Assembly (NCBI GenBank): GCA_028289285.1
Contig: JANQRF010000004.1
Coordinates: 62,001-126,000 of the forward strand
Direction: 5' to 3'
Length of the DNA: 64,000 nucleotides
Source of the DNA: Alphaproteobacteria bacterium
Lineage (GTDB): Bacteria > Pseudomonadota > Alphaproteobacteria > Micavibrionales > Micavibrionaceae
The notes below the pieces were generated by a model. It ran no database searches and was not told the DNA's origin. It saw nothing but the letters and a program-made list of their open reading frames with translations. Positions 22,559 through 32,284 of the stretch are shown here, piece by piece. Within the stretch, counting starts at the first letter, position 1. The number at the start of each line of letters is the position of its first letter. The position numbers were made by a program, and so were the translations under genes.

Positions 22559-25117
22559 CTATCCCGCAACGACATTGACGATCCTTCCAGGCACAACGAT
22601 AACTTTTTTGATTTGCCCGTCACCGATGGCTTTTTGAACACCCGGATCGGCCAGCGCCATTTTTTCAGCTTCTTCTTTCGGCGCATTCGGAGAAAGCGTA
22701 ATCGTCGCGCGGACTTTACCGTTTACCTGCACACCGATCGTCACTGTGTCATTTTCAAGCAGGCTCTCTTCGGCTTTGGGCCAGTCTGTTTCTGCGAGTA
22801 TCTGATCATGACCAAGCTCTGCCCAAAGCTCTTCGGCCAGATGCGGGGTCATTGGATTGATCAGGATGGTGAGTGCTTCCCAGCCTTCCCGTAAAACCCA
22901 TTTATCCGCATCATCTTTAGGTACAAACGAAATCAGATCATTCGATAGTTCACGAATTTTCGCGACCGATTTATTCATGTGAAAATCTTCGATCTCATCT
23001 TCAACCGCTTTGATGGTCTGATGCACCGCGCGGCGGAGTTTCAGGGCGCTCTCTGAAAACGCTTTTGGCATTGCGGCTTCTTTTGCAGGCAGCGTGTCTT
23101 TCACATCCATGAGAGAGCGGTGCAGCTTATTGATATATTTCCAGGCGCCTTCAATACCGGCTTCGGACCATTCCAGATCACGGTCCGGCGGGGAGTCGGA
23201 CAGGATAAAAAGACGCGCTGCATCTGCGCCGTACGTGTCGATAATATCCTGCGGGTCGATCACATTCTTTTTGGATTTGGACATTTTCACAACCGCGCCG
23301 ATTGTCACCTTGCTGCCATCTGCGATTTTTGCCCAGCCATCGTCTTTCTTTTCAACCTCTGCCGGGAAGACCCATTTGCCGTCTGCATCTTCAAAGGTGG
23401 CGTGCGTGACCATACCTTGCGTGAACAGGCCGGAGAACGGTTCATCTGCCGGGATCGGGTATCCGCAGGCTTTGAGCGCGCGCGTCCAGAAACGGGAATA
23501 AAGAAGGTGCAGGACGGCGTGCTCCACCCCGCCAATATATTGATCGACCGCGCCCCAGTAATCGGTGGCTTTTTTACTGAAGGCTTCTTCATCATTTTGC
23601 GCATCGAGATAGCGCAGATAATACCAGCTGGAATCCACGAACGTATCCATTGTGTCGGTTTCACGGATCGCGGGCGCGCCTGTTTCAGGGCAGGTTGTGT
23701 GTTTCCAGGTCGGGTGACGATCGAGCGGATTGCCGGGCTCATCGTAATTAATATCCATCGGCAGCTCGACCGGGAGCTGATCTGCGGGCACGGGAATACA
23801 GGCCCCGTCACTTTCCCGGTAGACGACCGGGATCGGGCAGCCCCAATAGCGCTGGCGCACCGCGCCCCAGTCACGCAGGCGGAAATTCGTCACGCCTTTC
23901 CCTGCGCCGATCTCTTCAAGCTTTTTAATCGCCGCAGCGATACCGTCTTCAACACTTAAACCATCTAGAAAATCCGAATTGATGATTTTACCTGGGCCGA
24001 CATACGGCAACTCTTCGCCGCCGCTGTCAATGACAGGTAAAATATCTAAACCGTATTTTGTGGCAAAGGCAAAGTCGCGTTCATCATGGCCCGGACAGCC
24101 GAAAATCGCGCCGGTTCCGTAATCCATGAGAATAAAGTTGGCGAGATACACCGGAAGCTCTTGCCCTTCGATAAAAGGATGAGCAACTTTGTGACCTGTA
24201 TCAAACCCAAGTTTCTCCGCTTTTTCAATCGCTTCTTCAGACGTGCCTGTAGACTGGCATTGCTGGATGAAATCGTCAAAACCTTCCTTGCCGCCTGCCA
24301 ACTGTTTTGCCAAAGGATGATCGGCTGCGAGAGCGACAAAGCTTGCGCCAAAAAGCGTATCGGGCCGGGTTGTATAAACATCGACCGTGTCATCACTGGT
24401 GGTGAAATTAAATCTAAATTGCGCGCCTTTGGATTTCCCGATCCAGTTGCGCTGCATGATGCGGACTTTTTCCGGCCAGCGCTCCAGCCCGTCAATCGCG
24501 TTTAACAAATCTTCGGCATAGTCTGTGATTTTGAAAAACCATTGATTAAGCTTGCGCCGTTCAACTGGTGCGCCTGTGCGCCAGCCTTTCCCATCGACGA
24601 CCTGTTCATTGGCGAGCACGGTGTTATCAACCGGGTCCCAGTTCACGACAGATTCTTTCCGGTAGGCAAGATCGTTTTTATACAGATCTAAAAACATTTT
24701 TTGCTGATGCTTATAATAAGACGGATCGCAGGTCGCAACTTCGCGGGACCAGTCAATCGCAAGGCCCATAGAGAGAAGTTGTGCTTTCATTTGGGCGATA
24801 TTTTCATAGGTCCAATCTTTCGGATGGGCGCCGCGTTCCATCGCCGCATTTTCCGCCGGCAATCCCATTGCATCCCAGCCCATCGGGTTGAGGACGTTAT
24901 ATCCCTGCGCCTTGCGGTAGCGGGCCACCACATCGGAAAGCGTGTAATTCCTCACATGACCGACATGAATACGCCCGCTTGGATAGGGCAGCATCGCCAG
25001 CACGTAATATTTTTCCTTAGACGAATCTTCGGTGACGGTAAACGCGCCGCGCTCTTCCCAGACCTTCTGCCACTTGGCTTCGGTTTCTTTAATATTATAT
25101 CTCGTATTCTCGCTCAT
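22559..25117 (-). CDS. leuS: Leucyl-tRNA synthetase
   Basis: This class I synthetase charges tRNA-Leu. The 852-residue protein shows the HIGH-type motif [18 protein letters not shown], the connective editing domain with [16 protein letters not shown] and the KMSKS loop ([18 protein letters not shown]). The C-terminal anticodon-binding and [13 protein letters not shown] domains are complete. GCGGA precedes the ATG. It is followed upstream on the same strand by the DUF3576 lipoprotein gene, the usual pairing in alphaproteobacteria. Confidence 0.97.
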   Translation of the reverse strand: MSENTRYNIKETEAKWQKVWEERGAFTVTEDSSKEKYYVLAMLPYPSGRIHVGHVRNYTLSDVVARYRKAQGYNVLNPMGWDAMGLPAENAAMERGAHPKDWTYENIAQMKAQLLSMGLAIDWSREVATCDPSYYKHQQKMFLDLYKNDLAYRKESVVNWDPVDNTVLANEQVVDGKGWRTGAPVERRKLNQWFFKITDYAEDLLNAIDGLERWPEKVRIMQRNWIGKSKGAQFRFNFTTSDDTVDVYTTRPDTLFGASFVALAADHPLAKQLAGGKEGFDDFIQQCQSTGTSEEAIEKAEKLGFDTGHKVAHPFIEGQELPVYLANFILMDYGTGAIFGCPGHDERDFAFATKYGLDILPVIDSGGEELPYVGPGKIINSDFLDGLSVEDGIAAAIKKLEEIGAGKGVTNFRLRDWGAVRQRYWGCPIPVVYRESDGACIPVPADQLPVELPMDINYDEPGNPLDRHPTWKHTTCPETGAPAIRETDTMDTFVDSSWYYLRYLDAQNDEEAFSKKATDYWGAVDQYIGGVEHAVLHLLYSRFWTRALKACGYPIPADEPFSGLFTQGMVTHATFEDADGKWVFPAEVEKKDDGWAKIADGSKVTIGAVVKMSKSKKNVIDPQDIIDTYGADAARLFILSDSPPDRDLEWSEAGIEGAWKYINKLHRSLMDVKDTLPAKEAAMPKAFSESALKLRRAVHQTIKAVEDEIEDFHMNKSVAKIRELSNDLISFVPKDDADKWVLREGWEALTILINPMTPHLAEELWAELGHDQILAETDWPKAEESLLENDTVTIGVQVNGKVRATITLSPNAPKEEAEKMALADPGVQKAIGDGQIKKVIVVPGRIVNVVAG

Positions 25118-25164
25118 TCCGCTGTTTTAGCGGGATGAAGCCTCGAGGCCAAGAGAATTTTACG

Positions 25165-25713
25165 TTAATCATCCTGGAGGTCGGCAACGCGGAGTTGTCG
25201 GGCGCGGGTGAGGATCGCATCTTCCATCTTGCGCGTGGTGTCATCGGCGACAGTGCTGTCTATCCAGCGATTGCCGGATTTTCTCTGGCGGAAGGTTTTG
25301 ACTTTGACGCCGCTTGATCTTAACTGGCGGTCGAGAATAAAGACATTCACTTTAAAGCGCTCATCGGGTTTTTCTTCCGGCGAATACCAATCGGTGATGA
25401 TCACCCCGCCAAACGGATCGGCGCTGGCCAGCGGCATAAAGGAAACAGTATCAAGGGACGCGCGCCAGAGATACGCATTCACCCCGATCCCGGTCGAGCC
25501 GTCATCTGCTCTGTCGTCATCTTTCCCGCCGAGAATGCCCAAACCGCCCTCGCCGAAAATGCTTTCACGCTCACCATAAATATCGCCGCCTGTCGTCGTG
25601 CGGTCAGCCCCTGTCGGATATTTGGCTTCCCCGCCAATATAGTCGGGATTACCACAAGCAGATAAAACCAAAACGCTTGCCGCGAGAATGGAAAAGAAAA
25701 CAGAAACTCTCAT
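25165..25713 (-). CDS. DUF3576 lipoprotein
   Basis: This 182-residue protein has a lipoprotein signal (ILAASVLVLSACG) and the conserved body of DUF3576: a GIGVNAYLWRASLDTVSFMP block, GGVIITDWYSP and a C-terminal VFILDRQLRSSGVKVKTFRQ. Its role is unknown; members sit next to leuS in many alphaproteobacteria, as here. GAGGG precedes the ATG by eight bases. It is probably anchored to the outer membrane's inner face. Confidence 0.85.
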   Translation of the reverse strand: MRVSVFFSILAASVLVLSACGNPDYIGGEAKYPTGADRTTTGGDIYGERESIFGEGGLGILGGKDDDRADDGSTGIGVNAYLWRASLDTVSFMPLASADPFGGVIITDWYSPEEKPDERFKVNVFILDRQLRSSGVKVKTFRQRKSGNRWIDSTVADDTTRKMEDAILTRARQLRVADLQDD

Positions 25714-25910
25714 ATATATACCCTCAACTTAAAATCCGCACTTTATGTAGCATGCGGGGCGGCCAAGCTCAAGATGAGTGATATCCTCACCCACGCCTCT
25801 TATTGTATGCGCAGCGTATCCAATAAGACTTGTCTTACCCGCCATCTATGGCAAAATTGAGAACAGTAATCCTGTTTTCCCCTTAAAAATTCCATCCGGA
25901 GACTTTATCC

Positions 25911-27032
25911 ATGCCCCGCTTTGCCGCTTTTTCTTTTATATGTGCTGCTGTCTGTATGACAGCTTTCCCCGCTACCGCCCAGATTGACCTGACAATCAGC
26001 GGCTATACCAAGAATTACCTTGGCTGGATGAGCCAGGATGATTCGGCGGCGGCCACCGAAGAAAACAATTTTGACATGCTGCGCCGCTCTAACCTGAAAT
26101 TCACAGCAGAAGGCACAGCCGATAACGGTTTGGTCTACGGGTTTTACACGGAGCTTTTTGTCGATGGCGGAGATGATGCCAATACGATCGATGAAAGCTA
26201 TCTCTATCTGAAATCCAATATGGGGAAAATCATTGCCGGAAGCGAAAACGGCGCCGCTTATCTGCTTCAGGTCGGTGCGCCCGGGGCCGATCCGGCCACG
26301 CTGGACGGGAAGAAACAGCATATCCAGCCTGTGAATTACGCGATTACGACGACGCCTGCTATTGGGACCACCTTGTTTGGTGGCGGCGTTGACTATGACA
26401 ATGATATCACCGGGAAAAGCGAGAAAATTACTTATTTCTCGCCCAACTGGAACGGGCTTCAGTTCGGCCTGTCTTATACATTTGAAGTCGGAGACCCCCA
26501 ATCCGCAAGCGGTCTTGTCGGCTTTACCACGGATGACCAGGAAGATGATTTAGGAGAGGCTTACGAAGCGGCGGTGCGCTGGGAAGTGCCTGTCAATAAT
26601 ATGAAGCTGAAGCTGGGTGCGGGCTATGCGCATATTGAGCGCGAAGCCGAAACCACGGTTCCGGCCGTCTTTGACGATTCCACCGAGTGGAATGTGGCCG
26701 TGGATGCAGATATCGGTGCCTTTGGCATCGGCGTCGTCTATACAGAGCAGGATAACGGCCAGGAAGTGCTGGATAAGGATGAAACCATCGTGGTCGGGGT
26801 GGATTACACCACCGGGCCCTATACATTCGGGGCCAGTTGGTTTAACAATGACACCAATCTTTTAGGCGTGGCCAGCGAGGTGGAAACAAACCGCTATATG
26901 GCCGGTGTGACCTATAAAGTGGCAGACGGGCTGAATTTCCATGCCTCGGCGATGCAGATCGAGCATGAGGTCGAAAATGCAGCCGATGTCGAAGCCACAG
27001 CCGTTTTGACCGGATTTGTGCTTAGTTTTTAA
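25911..27032 (+). CDS. Outer-membrane porin (first of a tandem pair)
   Basis: This 373-residue beta-barrel protein has a signal peptide ending TAFPATAQ and then IDLTISGYTKNYLGW, and ends in a C-terminal Phe (GFVLSF), the BAM recognition signal. Many alternating amphipathic strands and acidic loops match Gram-negative trimeric porins of alphaproteobacteria. It is a paralogue of the next gene (shared YDNDITGK-EKITY, NGLQFGLSYT-, GLVGFTT-). Its codon use is like the average of the region, unlike its partner. CCGGAG precedes the start. Confidence 0.9.
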   Translation: MPRFAAFSFICAAVCMTAFPATAQIDLTISGYTKNYLGWMSQDDSAAATEENNFDMLRRSNLKFTAEGTADNGLVYGFYTELFVDGGDDANTIDESYLYLKSNMGKIIAGSENGAAYLLQVGAPGADPATLDGKKQHIQPVNYAITTTPAIGTTLFGGGVDYDNDITGKSEKITYFSPNWNGLQFGLSYTFEVGDPQSASGLVGFTTDDQEDDLGEAYEAAVRWEVPVNNMKLKLGAGYAHIEREAETTVPAVFDDSTEWNVAVDADIGAFGIGVVYTEQDNGQEVLDKDETIVVGVDYTTGPYTFGASWFNNDTNLLGVASEVETNRYMAGVTYKVADGLNFHASAMQIEHEVENAADVEATAVLTGFVLSF

Positions 27033-27047
27033 CATAACTCATATCTT

Positions 27048-27063
27048 GTGACAAAAATGTCAC
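27048..27063. other. Inverted repeat between the porin genes
   Basis: GTGACA and TGTCAC flank AAAA, shortly after the first porin stop. It may be an operator or a weak hairpin; no T-run follows, so termination is not clear. Confidence 0.4.
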
Positions 27064-27188
27064 GTCGTTCAAAAAATTTCTTCCAAAAAGCGGTTGACGC
27101 GTTGAGAAACATCCCCGGCCGCGATTAAATGACATGGTAAATCGCATTTCGCGGTTCACGTTTCATTTATTCAATTGGAGGAATGACA

Positions 27189-28388
27189 ATGAAAAAACTT
27201 CTACTTTGCGGTGTCGCCGCTGGTGTCATTGGTTTCGCTGCAGCTCCTGCTATGGCGCAAATCGATGTAACTGTTGGCGGTCACACGAAAAACTACGTTG
27301 GCTGGCTGGATCAAGATGATTCACCTGCCGCTACTGAAGAAAATTCATTCGACATGCTGCGTGAATCTGAACTGCACATCAACGCCGAAGGTACTGCCGA
27401 TAACGGTATGGTCTACGGTTTCCATCTTGAGATGGAAGTTGATGGTGGTGATGACTCAAACACTGTTGAAGAATCATACCTATACTTGGCATCTAACATG
27501 GGCCGTGTAAATCTCGGTTCTGAAGATGGTGCGAACTACCTGCTTCAGGTGGCTGCGCCTTCTGCTGATTCCAACATCGATGGTATCCGTCAGTACATTC
27601 AACCTGTTAACTACGGTATTGCTTCCGGTAATGCTGCCTTTACCAACTACTTAACTGGTACGGTTGCTGCTGCTGGTGCTGCCGGTCAGGTGCCTTTAGC
27701 TGCTATGGGTGCTGCGACAGACGGTTGGGACTATGACAACGACATCACAGGTAAAGATGAAAAAATCACATACCTGTCACCTGTCTGGAATGGTTTCCAA
27801 TTCGGTTTGTCTTACACACCTGAAGTTGCCGGCGACCCGAACGGTGATGTTAACTCAGCTTCCGGTCTCGTTGGTTTCACAACACGTGACTCTGACAATG
27901 GTTGGGACCAGGCCTACGAAGGTGCTGTGCGCTATGAAGGTACATTCAACAATGTTGGATTTGCTGTTGGTGCCGGTTACACCCACGTAGAAGTTGAAGA
28001 AACAACTGTTCCTAACGTTCTGGATGATTTCCAGGAGTGGAACGTTGGTGCAGACCTTGACATTGGTGCCTTCGGTATCGGTGCGATCTGGACAGAAAAC
28101 AACAACGGCTTAGAAGCTGGCGATGAAGACCGTACAATCGTTCTCGGTGTTGACTACACAACTGGACCTTTCCAGCTGGGTGCGTCTTACTATGACCGTG
28201 ACGATGAGCAAGGTCTTGCCAACGGTGAGTTCGAGACCACACGTTACACAGGTGGTGTAATCTACACTGCTGCACCTGGTCTGAGCTTCCGCGGTTCTAT
28301 CAGCCACATCGAGCACGAATCTCCAACAGCTGGTGTTAGCGACGTTGAAGCGACATCTGTTCTTGGTGGTGTTCAGTTGAACTTCTAA
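27189..28388 (+). CDS. Outer-membrane porin (second of a tandem pair)
   Basis: This 399-residue porin has a signal peptide (KKLLLCGVAAGVIGFAAAPA, cut after AMAQ) and a C-terminal Phe (GGVQLNF). GGAGG lies eight bases before the ATG at 27189, better than the ATG at 27183. The gene uses GGT, GCT, GTT, AAC and CTG-type codons with strong bias, as in highly expressed genes, unlike its upstream paralogue. A strong terminator follows. It is probably the main general porin of this cell (inference). Confidence 0.92.
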   Translation: MKKLLLCGVAAGVIGFAAAPAMAQIDVTVGGHTKNYVGWLDQDDSPAATEENSFDMLRESELHINAEGTADNGMVYGFHLEMEVDGGDDSNTVEESYLYLASNMGRVNLGSEDGANYLLQVAAPSADSNIDGIRQYIQPVNYGIASGNAAFTNYLTGTVAAAGAAGQVPLAAMGAATDGWDYDNDITGKDEKITYLSPVWNGFQFGLSYTPEVAGDPNGDVNSASGLVGFTTRDSDNGWDQAYEGAVRYEGTFNNVGFAVGAGYTHVEVEETTVPNVLDDFQEWNVGADLDIGAFGIGAIWTENNNGLEAGDEDRTIVLGVDYTTGPFQLGASYYDRDDEQGLANGEFETTRYTGGVIYTAAPGLSFRGSISHIEHESPTAGVSDVEATSVLGGVQLNF

Positions 28389-28410
28389 TTTGAAGTCCTA
28401 TTGATTTAAG

Positions 28411-28440
28411 AAGAGGCGCCTTTTACGGCGCCTCTTTTTT
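28411..28440 (+). terminator. Intrinsic terminator after the second porin
   Basis: AAGAGGCGCC pairs with GGCGCCTCTT across TTTTAC and is followed by a run of T. It is among the clearest terminators in the window and suits a highly expressed gene. Confidence 0.92.
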
Positions 28441-28455
28441 ATGCTTTAAAGAACT

Positions 28456-29118
28456 ATGTCTGTTTCAGAAAATATCGACTTTATCCGGTCAAAGATCGAC
28501 AAAGCTGCTTCTGCCGCCGGGCGGGATGTCGGCGGGATTGAATTGGTCGCTGTCAGCAAAAAGCAGCCCGAGGCGCGTATTGAAGAGGCGCTGAAAGCAG
28601 GTCATCGCGTCTTTGGGGAAAACCGGGTGGCCGAAGCCAGAACACGCTGGCTGGAACGCCGTATGAAATATCGGGATTTAAGACTTCATCTCATCGGTCC
28701 ACTTCAAACCAATAAGGTCAAGGATGCGGTTGCATTGTTCGACGTGATTGAAACGCTCGACCGGCCAAAGCTCATTCATGCGCTGGCAGAAGAGATGAGC
28801 AACCAAGGCAAAGATCTCCCCTGTTTTATTCAGGTCAATATCGGCGCAGAAGATCAAAAGGCGGGCTGTGCCATTGAAGATGTGCCAATGCTTTTAGAAG
28901 AAGCTTTTGATATTGGATTGGATATACAAGGCCTGATGTGCATTCCACCTGTGAATGAAAGTCCGGTGCCATATTTTTCTCTTTTGAAAAAACTTGGCCA
29001 GCGCCATCAATTAAAGTCTTTAAGCATGGGGATGAGCGGGGATTTTGAAGACGCAATCAAGCTCGGCGCAACCCATATTCGCATCGGGACAGCTTTATTT
29101 GGTGCGCGGGACTATTAG
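28456..29118 (+). CDS. YggS/PROSC-family pyridoxal phosphate homeostasis protein
   Basis: This 220-residue TIM-barrel protein binds pyridoxal 5'-phosphate without known catalysis and buffers the cofactor in the cytoplasm. Signature segments are LVAVSKKQPEARIEEAL (PLP lysine in the first Lys pair), FGENRVAEA, LHLIGPLQTNKVK, MSMGMSGDFEDAIKLG-like LSMGMSGDFEDAIK and THIRIGTALFGAR. Length is normal. Its stop codon shares TTAG with the convergent gene at 29115. Confidence 0.93.
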   Translation: MSVSENIDFIRSKIDKAASAAGRDVGGIELVAVSKKQPEARIEEALKAGHRVFGENRVAEARTRWLERRMKYRDLRLHLIGPLQTNKVKDAVALFDVIETLDRPKLIHALAEEMSNQGKDLPCFIQVNIGAEDQKAGCAIEDVPMLLEEAFDIGLDIQGLMCIPPVNESPVPYFSLLKKLGQRHQLKSLSMGMSGDFEDAIKLGATHIRIGTALFGARDY

Positions 29119-29966
29119 TAAATCGGCGGCAGATCGCTTAAGGAAAGCGTTGTAATCGGCTCCCGGGCAGGCAGGGCAGATGCCACTAACGCACGGGCAT
29201 CAAAGCTTTGAGACGCGGTAGAGGCTGCGGCTTTTTCTCCCCAATACCATCCGGCCGTGCGTCCGTCTGCCATAGAGGCTTTCTCATAGGCGCGCGCGGC
29301 CTGCTGTGTATCCGCAAAGCTCATCGCTGTGCCCGGCAGATCCTGATTTAATTTTGTACCGAGCTGTTCCCCAGTTTCAAGCCCGTGCATTTGCGCGGCA
29401 AAGGCCAGCTGCGTTTCAGGGTCATCTTGCAAATCACTTTCTGCAAAAAGCGTATTCTGACCATCCTCTGTTTCTTCCCCGCGGACAATCGCAAAGACAT
29501 TGCCTGCGATATCTTTGCCGGTTTCTTCCTGGACGACGGCATTTACAACGCCGCTGGCAGCGCCCATCGGTCCGCCGAAAATACCGCCGCCAATAATCGA
29601 GGCCATCGGTTTAATCGTATCACCCGTCAGGCTGCGATAGACCATGCCGACAACCGGCAGGTGATGAAGCGGGTTAATGATGTCGATCACATCTTCAAAC
29701 TCAAACGCGCCCTGTGTTTCCTGCGCGGCATTCCTGTCCGCTTCAGCCATTGCAGCTTCAAAGCCGCGCGGCGCCGGCTGCGCTTCTGCAAACATGGAGT
29801 CGAATGTGTTTTCCCCACGGTTTAAAACGACGGGCGCACTTGCCGTGCGTGCGTGCACGGCGTGACCTGCCTGCACGTTTTTGGAAGTCTTCCAGGCCTG
29901 AACCGTTTTGACAGGCGCCAAAGCACTGTCATGGCGGTCGGCGGGTATGGGTACAATGTGGCTCAT
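29115..29966 (-). CDS. Hypothetical protein with Gly-rich membrane-like segment
   Basis: This is a 283-residue protein. Its middle carries IDIINPLHHLPVVGMVYRSL and then IIGGGIFGGPMGAASGVVNA, a Gly-rich, probably membrane-embedded or hairpin segment; similar blocks occur in uncharacterised alphaproteobacterial proteins (from memory). The N- and C-terminal parts are low-complexity and Ala-rich. No signal peptide. It is divergent from the OmpR-type regulator gene. Function unknown. Confidence 0.65.
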   Translation of the reverse strand: MSHIVPIPADRHDSALAPVKTVQAWKTSKNVQAGHAVHARTASAPVVLNRGENTFDSMFAEAQPAPRGFEAAMAEADRNAAQETQGAFEFEDVIDIINPLHHLPVVGMVYRSLTGDTIKPMASIIGGGIFGGPMGAASGVVNAVVQEETGKDIAGNVFAIVRGEETEDGQNTLFAESDLQDDPETQLAFAAQMHGLETGEQLGTKLNQDLPGTAMSFADTQQAARAYEKASMADGRTAGWYWGEKAAASTASQSFDARALVASALPAREPITTLSLSDLPPIY

Positions 29967-30146
29967 AAAGTTTTGTCCGTGATCAAAAAGTCATACACAG
30001 AAAGAAACTTTGCAAGCGATGTGCCAAACAGATAACTAAATTTATATATTTATATCAGTTAGTTAGAATATTTTTTGAAGCTTTTTCAAGCCATAAACAG
30101 GCGCAAAAGCTTGCAAAATCATCCAAAGGGATGGATAGTTTTACCC

Positions 30147-30812
30147 ATGTCAGGCCCGGAAATACTCTATTACGCCCCGGATGCAGCCTCTTCCCGCCTT
30201 GTTGAGACGGCCCTGGCGGCTTTGGATGCGGCGCCTGTAAAACTCAAAGATTCCAAAGAGTTAGATGGAACATCCCAGGCCGAAGCCTGTTTAATCTGGC
30301 CCGATGCTGATTTCTGGACCGCGCCCGGCGGGGCTTTTTACGACCCGGTTTTTCGCAGTAAAACCATTTTCCTGAAAGGCGAAAGCCTCCTGGATTCTGC
30401 GGATCTCAGCGGATTTTCCGCGGTGATGGATCTCCCTTTACGCGCCGGCACCCTGATTGACAAGCTGCGCCAATATTTTAAATCCGGCCCGGTTTATGCG
30501 GCGCCGGAAGAAATTATGCTGGGCGCTGCCCTGTTTTATCCCAGGGAACTGCGCTTTCTTGCTGAAAAAGAAGGTCCGGCTGTCGCGCTCACGGAAAAAG
30601 AGCGGGATATCCTGCTGGTGCTGTATCAGGCAGGCACGCCCGGGCTGGAGCGTCAGGCCCTGCTCGATCAGGTCTGGGCGTACGCGCAAGGGGTCGAAAC
30701 ACATACACTTGAAACCCATATTTACCGCCTGCGGCAAAAAATTGAAGCCGATCCAGCGGCCCCAAAGCTTTTGGTCAATGAAGACGGGGTCTATAAGCTG
30801 GCCGGGATTTAG
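30147..30812 (+). CDS. OmpR/PhoB-type regulator with degenerate receiver
   Basis: This is a 221-residue protein. The C-terminal winged helix is clear (LTEKERDILLVLYQAG, then ALLDQVWAYAQGVETHTLET and HIYRLRQKIE). The N-terminal half follows the receiver outline (ILYYAPD..., ACLIWPDADFW, KTIFLKG, AVMDLPLRAG) but lacks the paired acidic residues at the first strand and the conserved Lys, so phosphorylation is doubtful. The ATG at 30147 is preferred over the open TTG at 30075. No kinase gene lies beside it. Confidence 0.8.
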   Translation: MSGPEILYYAPDAASSRLVETALAALDAAPVKLKDSKELDGTSQAEACLIWPDADFWTAPGGAFYDPVFRSKTIFLKGESLLDSADLSGFSAVMDLPLRAGTLIDKLRQYFKSGPVYAAPEEIMLGAALFYPRELRFLAEKEGPAVALTEKERDILLVLYQAGTPGLERQALLDQVWAYAQGVETHTLETHIYRLRQKIEADPAAPKLLVNEDGVYKLAGI

Positions 30813-31366
30813 CGGCCTTTGACAAGATTGACGGCGTTTTCCAGGCTTTGCAGGAAGCTGTCAGCGCGTTCAATGGTAAGGGTCTCAACCCCTTGATTTG
30901 AAAGCGTTTCCAGATCCGTAATTAGCCTGTGCATGAGGCGGACTTCATCAGACTGGACCAGATCTGCTTCTGAGATAAGCGCCGGGTCTTCAGCCGGGGG
31001 AGACGGCTCACTCTGCCCCAGTTTTTCAGCCATGGACTGATAGGCCCCAAGCGCGCGGGCCGTATGTGTATTGGCAGGAAGGCGCTGTTCAGGTGTACGT
31101 ATATCTATATTTTCTGAACCTTCGGTCTTTTGGCGGATTTTATCTGTCAAAGTCGTGCCTTTTAAGAAATTGATCAAAAAGGTGCGTAGCGCATCGACAG
31201 ACACGGCCGTGCTGTCTTCCCAGAACGTATCATCCTGATCCTGGCGGTTAGACTCATCGTCTTTACGGCGATGTTCCTTTTCCTCACGCCGAATGGCCTG
31301 GCGCGTATCCGTGTGTTCCGCCTGGCGAAATTCAGCTTTAAAGAGAGGCCCCAAATTCGAAAACAT
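30809..31366 (-). CDS. Hypothetical protein, charged N-terminus
   Basis: This is a 185-residue soluble protein with a highly charged segment (RREEKEHRRKDDESNRQDQD) and a helical C-terminal half (LISEADLVQSDEVRLMHRLI). No domain recognised. AAGGAAA precedes the ATG. It shares a four-base TTAG stop overlap with the convergent regulator gene. A diverged copy of the dispersed palindrome lies just upstream. Confidence 0.6.
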   Translation of the reverse strand: MFSNLGPLFKAEFRQAEHTDTRQAIRREEKEHRRKDDESNRQDQDDTFWEDSTAVSVDALRTFLINFLKGTTLTDKIRQKTEGSENIDIRTPEQRLPANTHTARALGAYQSMAEKLGQSEPSPPAEDPALISEADLVQSDEVRLMHRLITDLETLSNQGVETLTIERADSFLQSLENAVNLVKGR

Positions 31367-31382
31367 GTCTCGTCATTTCCTT

Positions 31383-31470
31383 TTATTTTTTCAGTGCGTT
31401 GCTGCACTCCTCGGGTAGGAAATCTACCCGTCGTCGTTTGCGCCTGCTGAAAAAACAAAATCAAACGACG
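31383..31470. repeat. Dispersed palindrome, diverged copy D
   Basis: TTTTATTTTTTCAG, TGCGTTGCTGC, a GGGTAG/CTACCC inner stem, TTGCGCCTGCTGA and AAAAAACAAAAT follow in the same order as in copies A-C, but the ends lack the CTAG terminal repeat and stop codons. Both neighbouring genes lie on the minus strand. Confidence 0.6.
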
Positions 31471-31565
31471 ATATTTTGCAAAAAACTCTATATTTTTCTT
31501 ATTTTAAAGCAATTCGCAGGCCAAAAGAAAGAAAACACCCTCTTTTAAGCTGTTTTTGGTTTGAT

Positions 31566-32225
31566 TTAAGGTAATAATCTTACGTTTTCAGTTTCTTCCC
31601 AGAGTAAAGCGCCGGTTTCATCCCATAAGCTGCGGACGATGATATTCACCGTAAAGGCCCAATATTTGACGCCATCCACATCATGCAGCTGTGAAATATC
31701 GGCTTTTTGGGGGGCGAGCTCAACAATAAGCGTATAGCTCCGTCCCTGTTTTAAGGCGTTCCGCAAAAACGCGGTCTCGGTTGTTTGAAGAGCTGCACCG
31801 GAGAGCTTTTCAGGATTGGACGGGATGAGCGCAAAGTGATGCTCTAAAAACGGAAAAGGGAAAAAGCCGGCCTCCTGCCCGGGAAAGACAAATGTAAGAA
31901 AAGGCATCCCGTCTCGTTCGTTTAAAACCGCCTGCGTATTTATCCGCACAGCAAGCGTATCGCTGGCCGGATCAAAATCGTCATAGCGTTTTTCAAGCCG
32001 GGCTTTTTCCTCTGCCAAAACACCGGGGCGTAAAAACGGCGCGGTTGAGATGTAGGGCTCTTGCGGTTTAATCCAGTTTGTAAAAGCAGGCTTGATGCCC
32101 GCCGTTTTGTAAAAGGCAATGGCGACATCTTCGGCACTGGCAAGTGTGATGCGCGGCGAGAGGCTTTGCGCAAAGACGGCGGCGCTGCAGGAAATAAGAC
32201 ACAAAACCAGGAGTAAAAATCTCAT
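31566..32225 (-). CDS. Secreted hypothetical protein
   Basis: This 219-residue protein begins with a signal peptide (MRFLLLVLCLISCSAAVFAQ). The start at 32225 puts the signal at the N-terminus; the frame is open further to 32249. The mature part is mostly beta-strand (LAVRINTQAV, FLTFVFPGQEAGFFPFPF, YTLIVELAPQKA, WAFTVNIIVRSL) with no motif I can name. It is divergent from the Smr gene. Probably periplasmic. Confidence 0.65.
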   Translation of the reverse strand: MRFLLLVLCLISCSAAVFAQSLSPRITLASAEDVAIAFYKTAGIKPAFTNWIKPQEPYISTAPFLRPGVLAEEKARLEKRYDDFDPASDTLAVRINTQAVLNERDGMPFLTFVFPGQEAGFFPFPFLEHHFALIPSNPEKLSGAALQTTETAFLRNALKQGRSYTLIVELAPQKADISQLHDVDGVKYWAFTVNIIVRSLWDETGALLWEETENVRLLP

Positions 32226-32284
32226 AGGATTTAGTATGACTGAAAGCAAGCTGAAAAGCCAAATGGCTGTGCTAAGATGCGCCT

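Noticed and set aside
22905..22915. TTATCCGCA near-DnaA box in leuS
   Set aside because: One mismatch and no cluster; such 9-mers are expected by chance in 64 kb.
23120..23959. 279-codon plus-strand frame opposite leuS
   Set aside because: Antisense shadow of the synthetase gene.
25905..26501. 198-codon minus-strand frame opposite the first porin
   Set aside because: Antisense shadow, low plausibility of composition.
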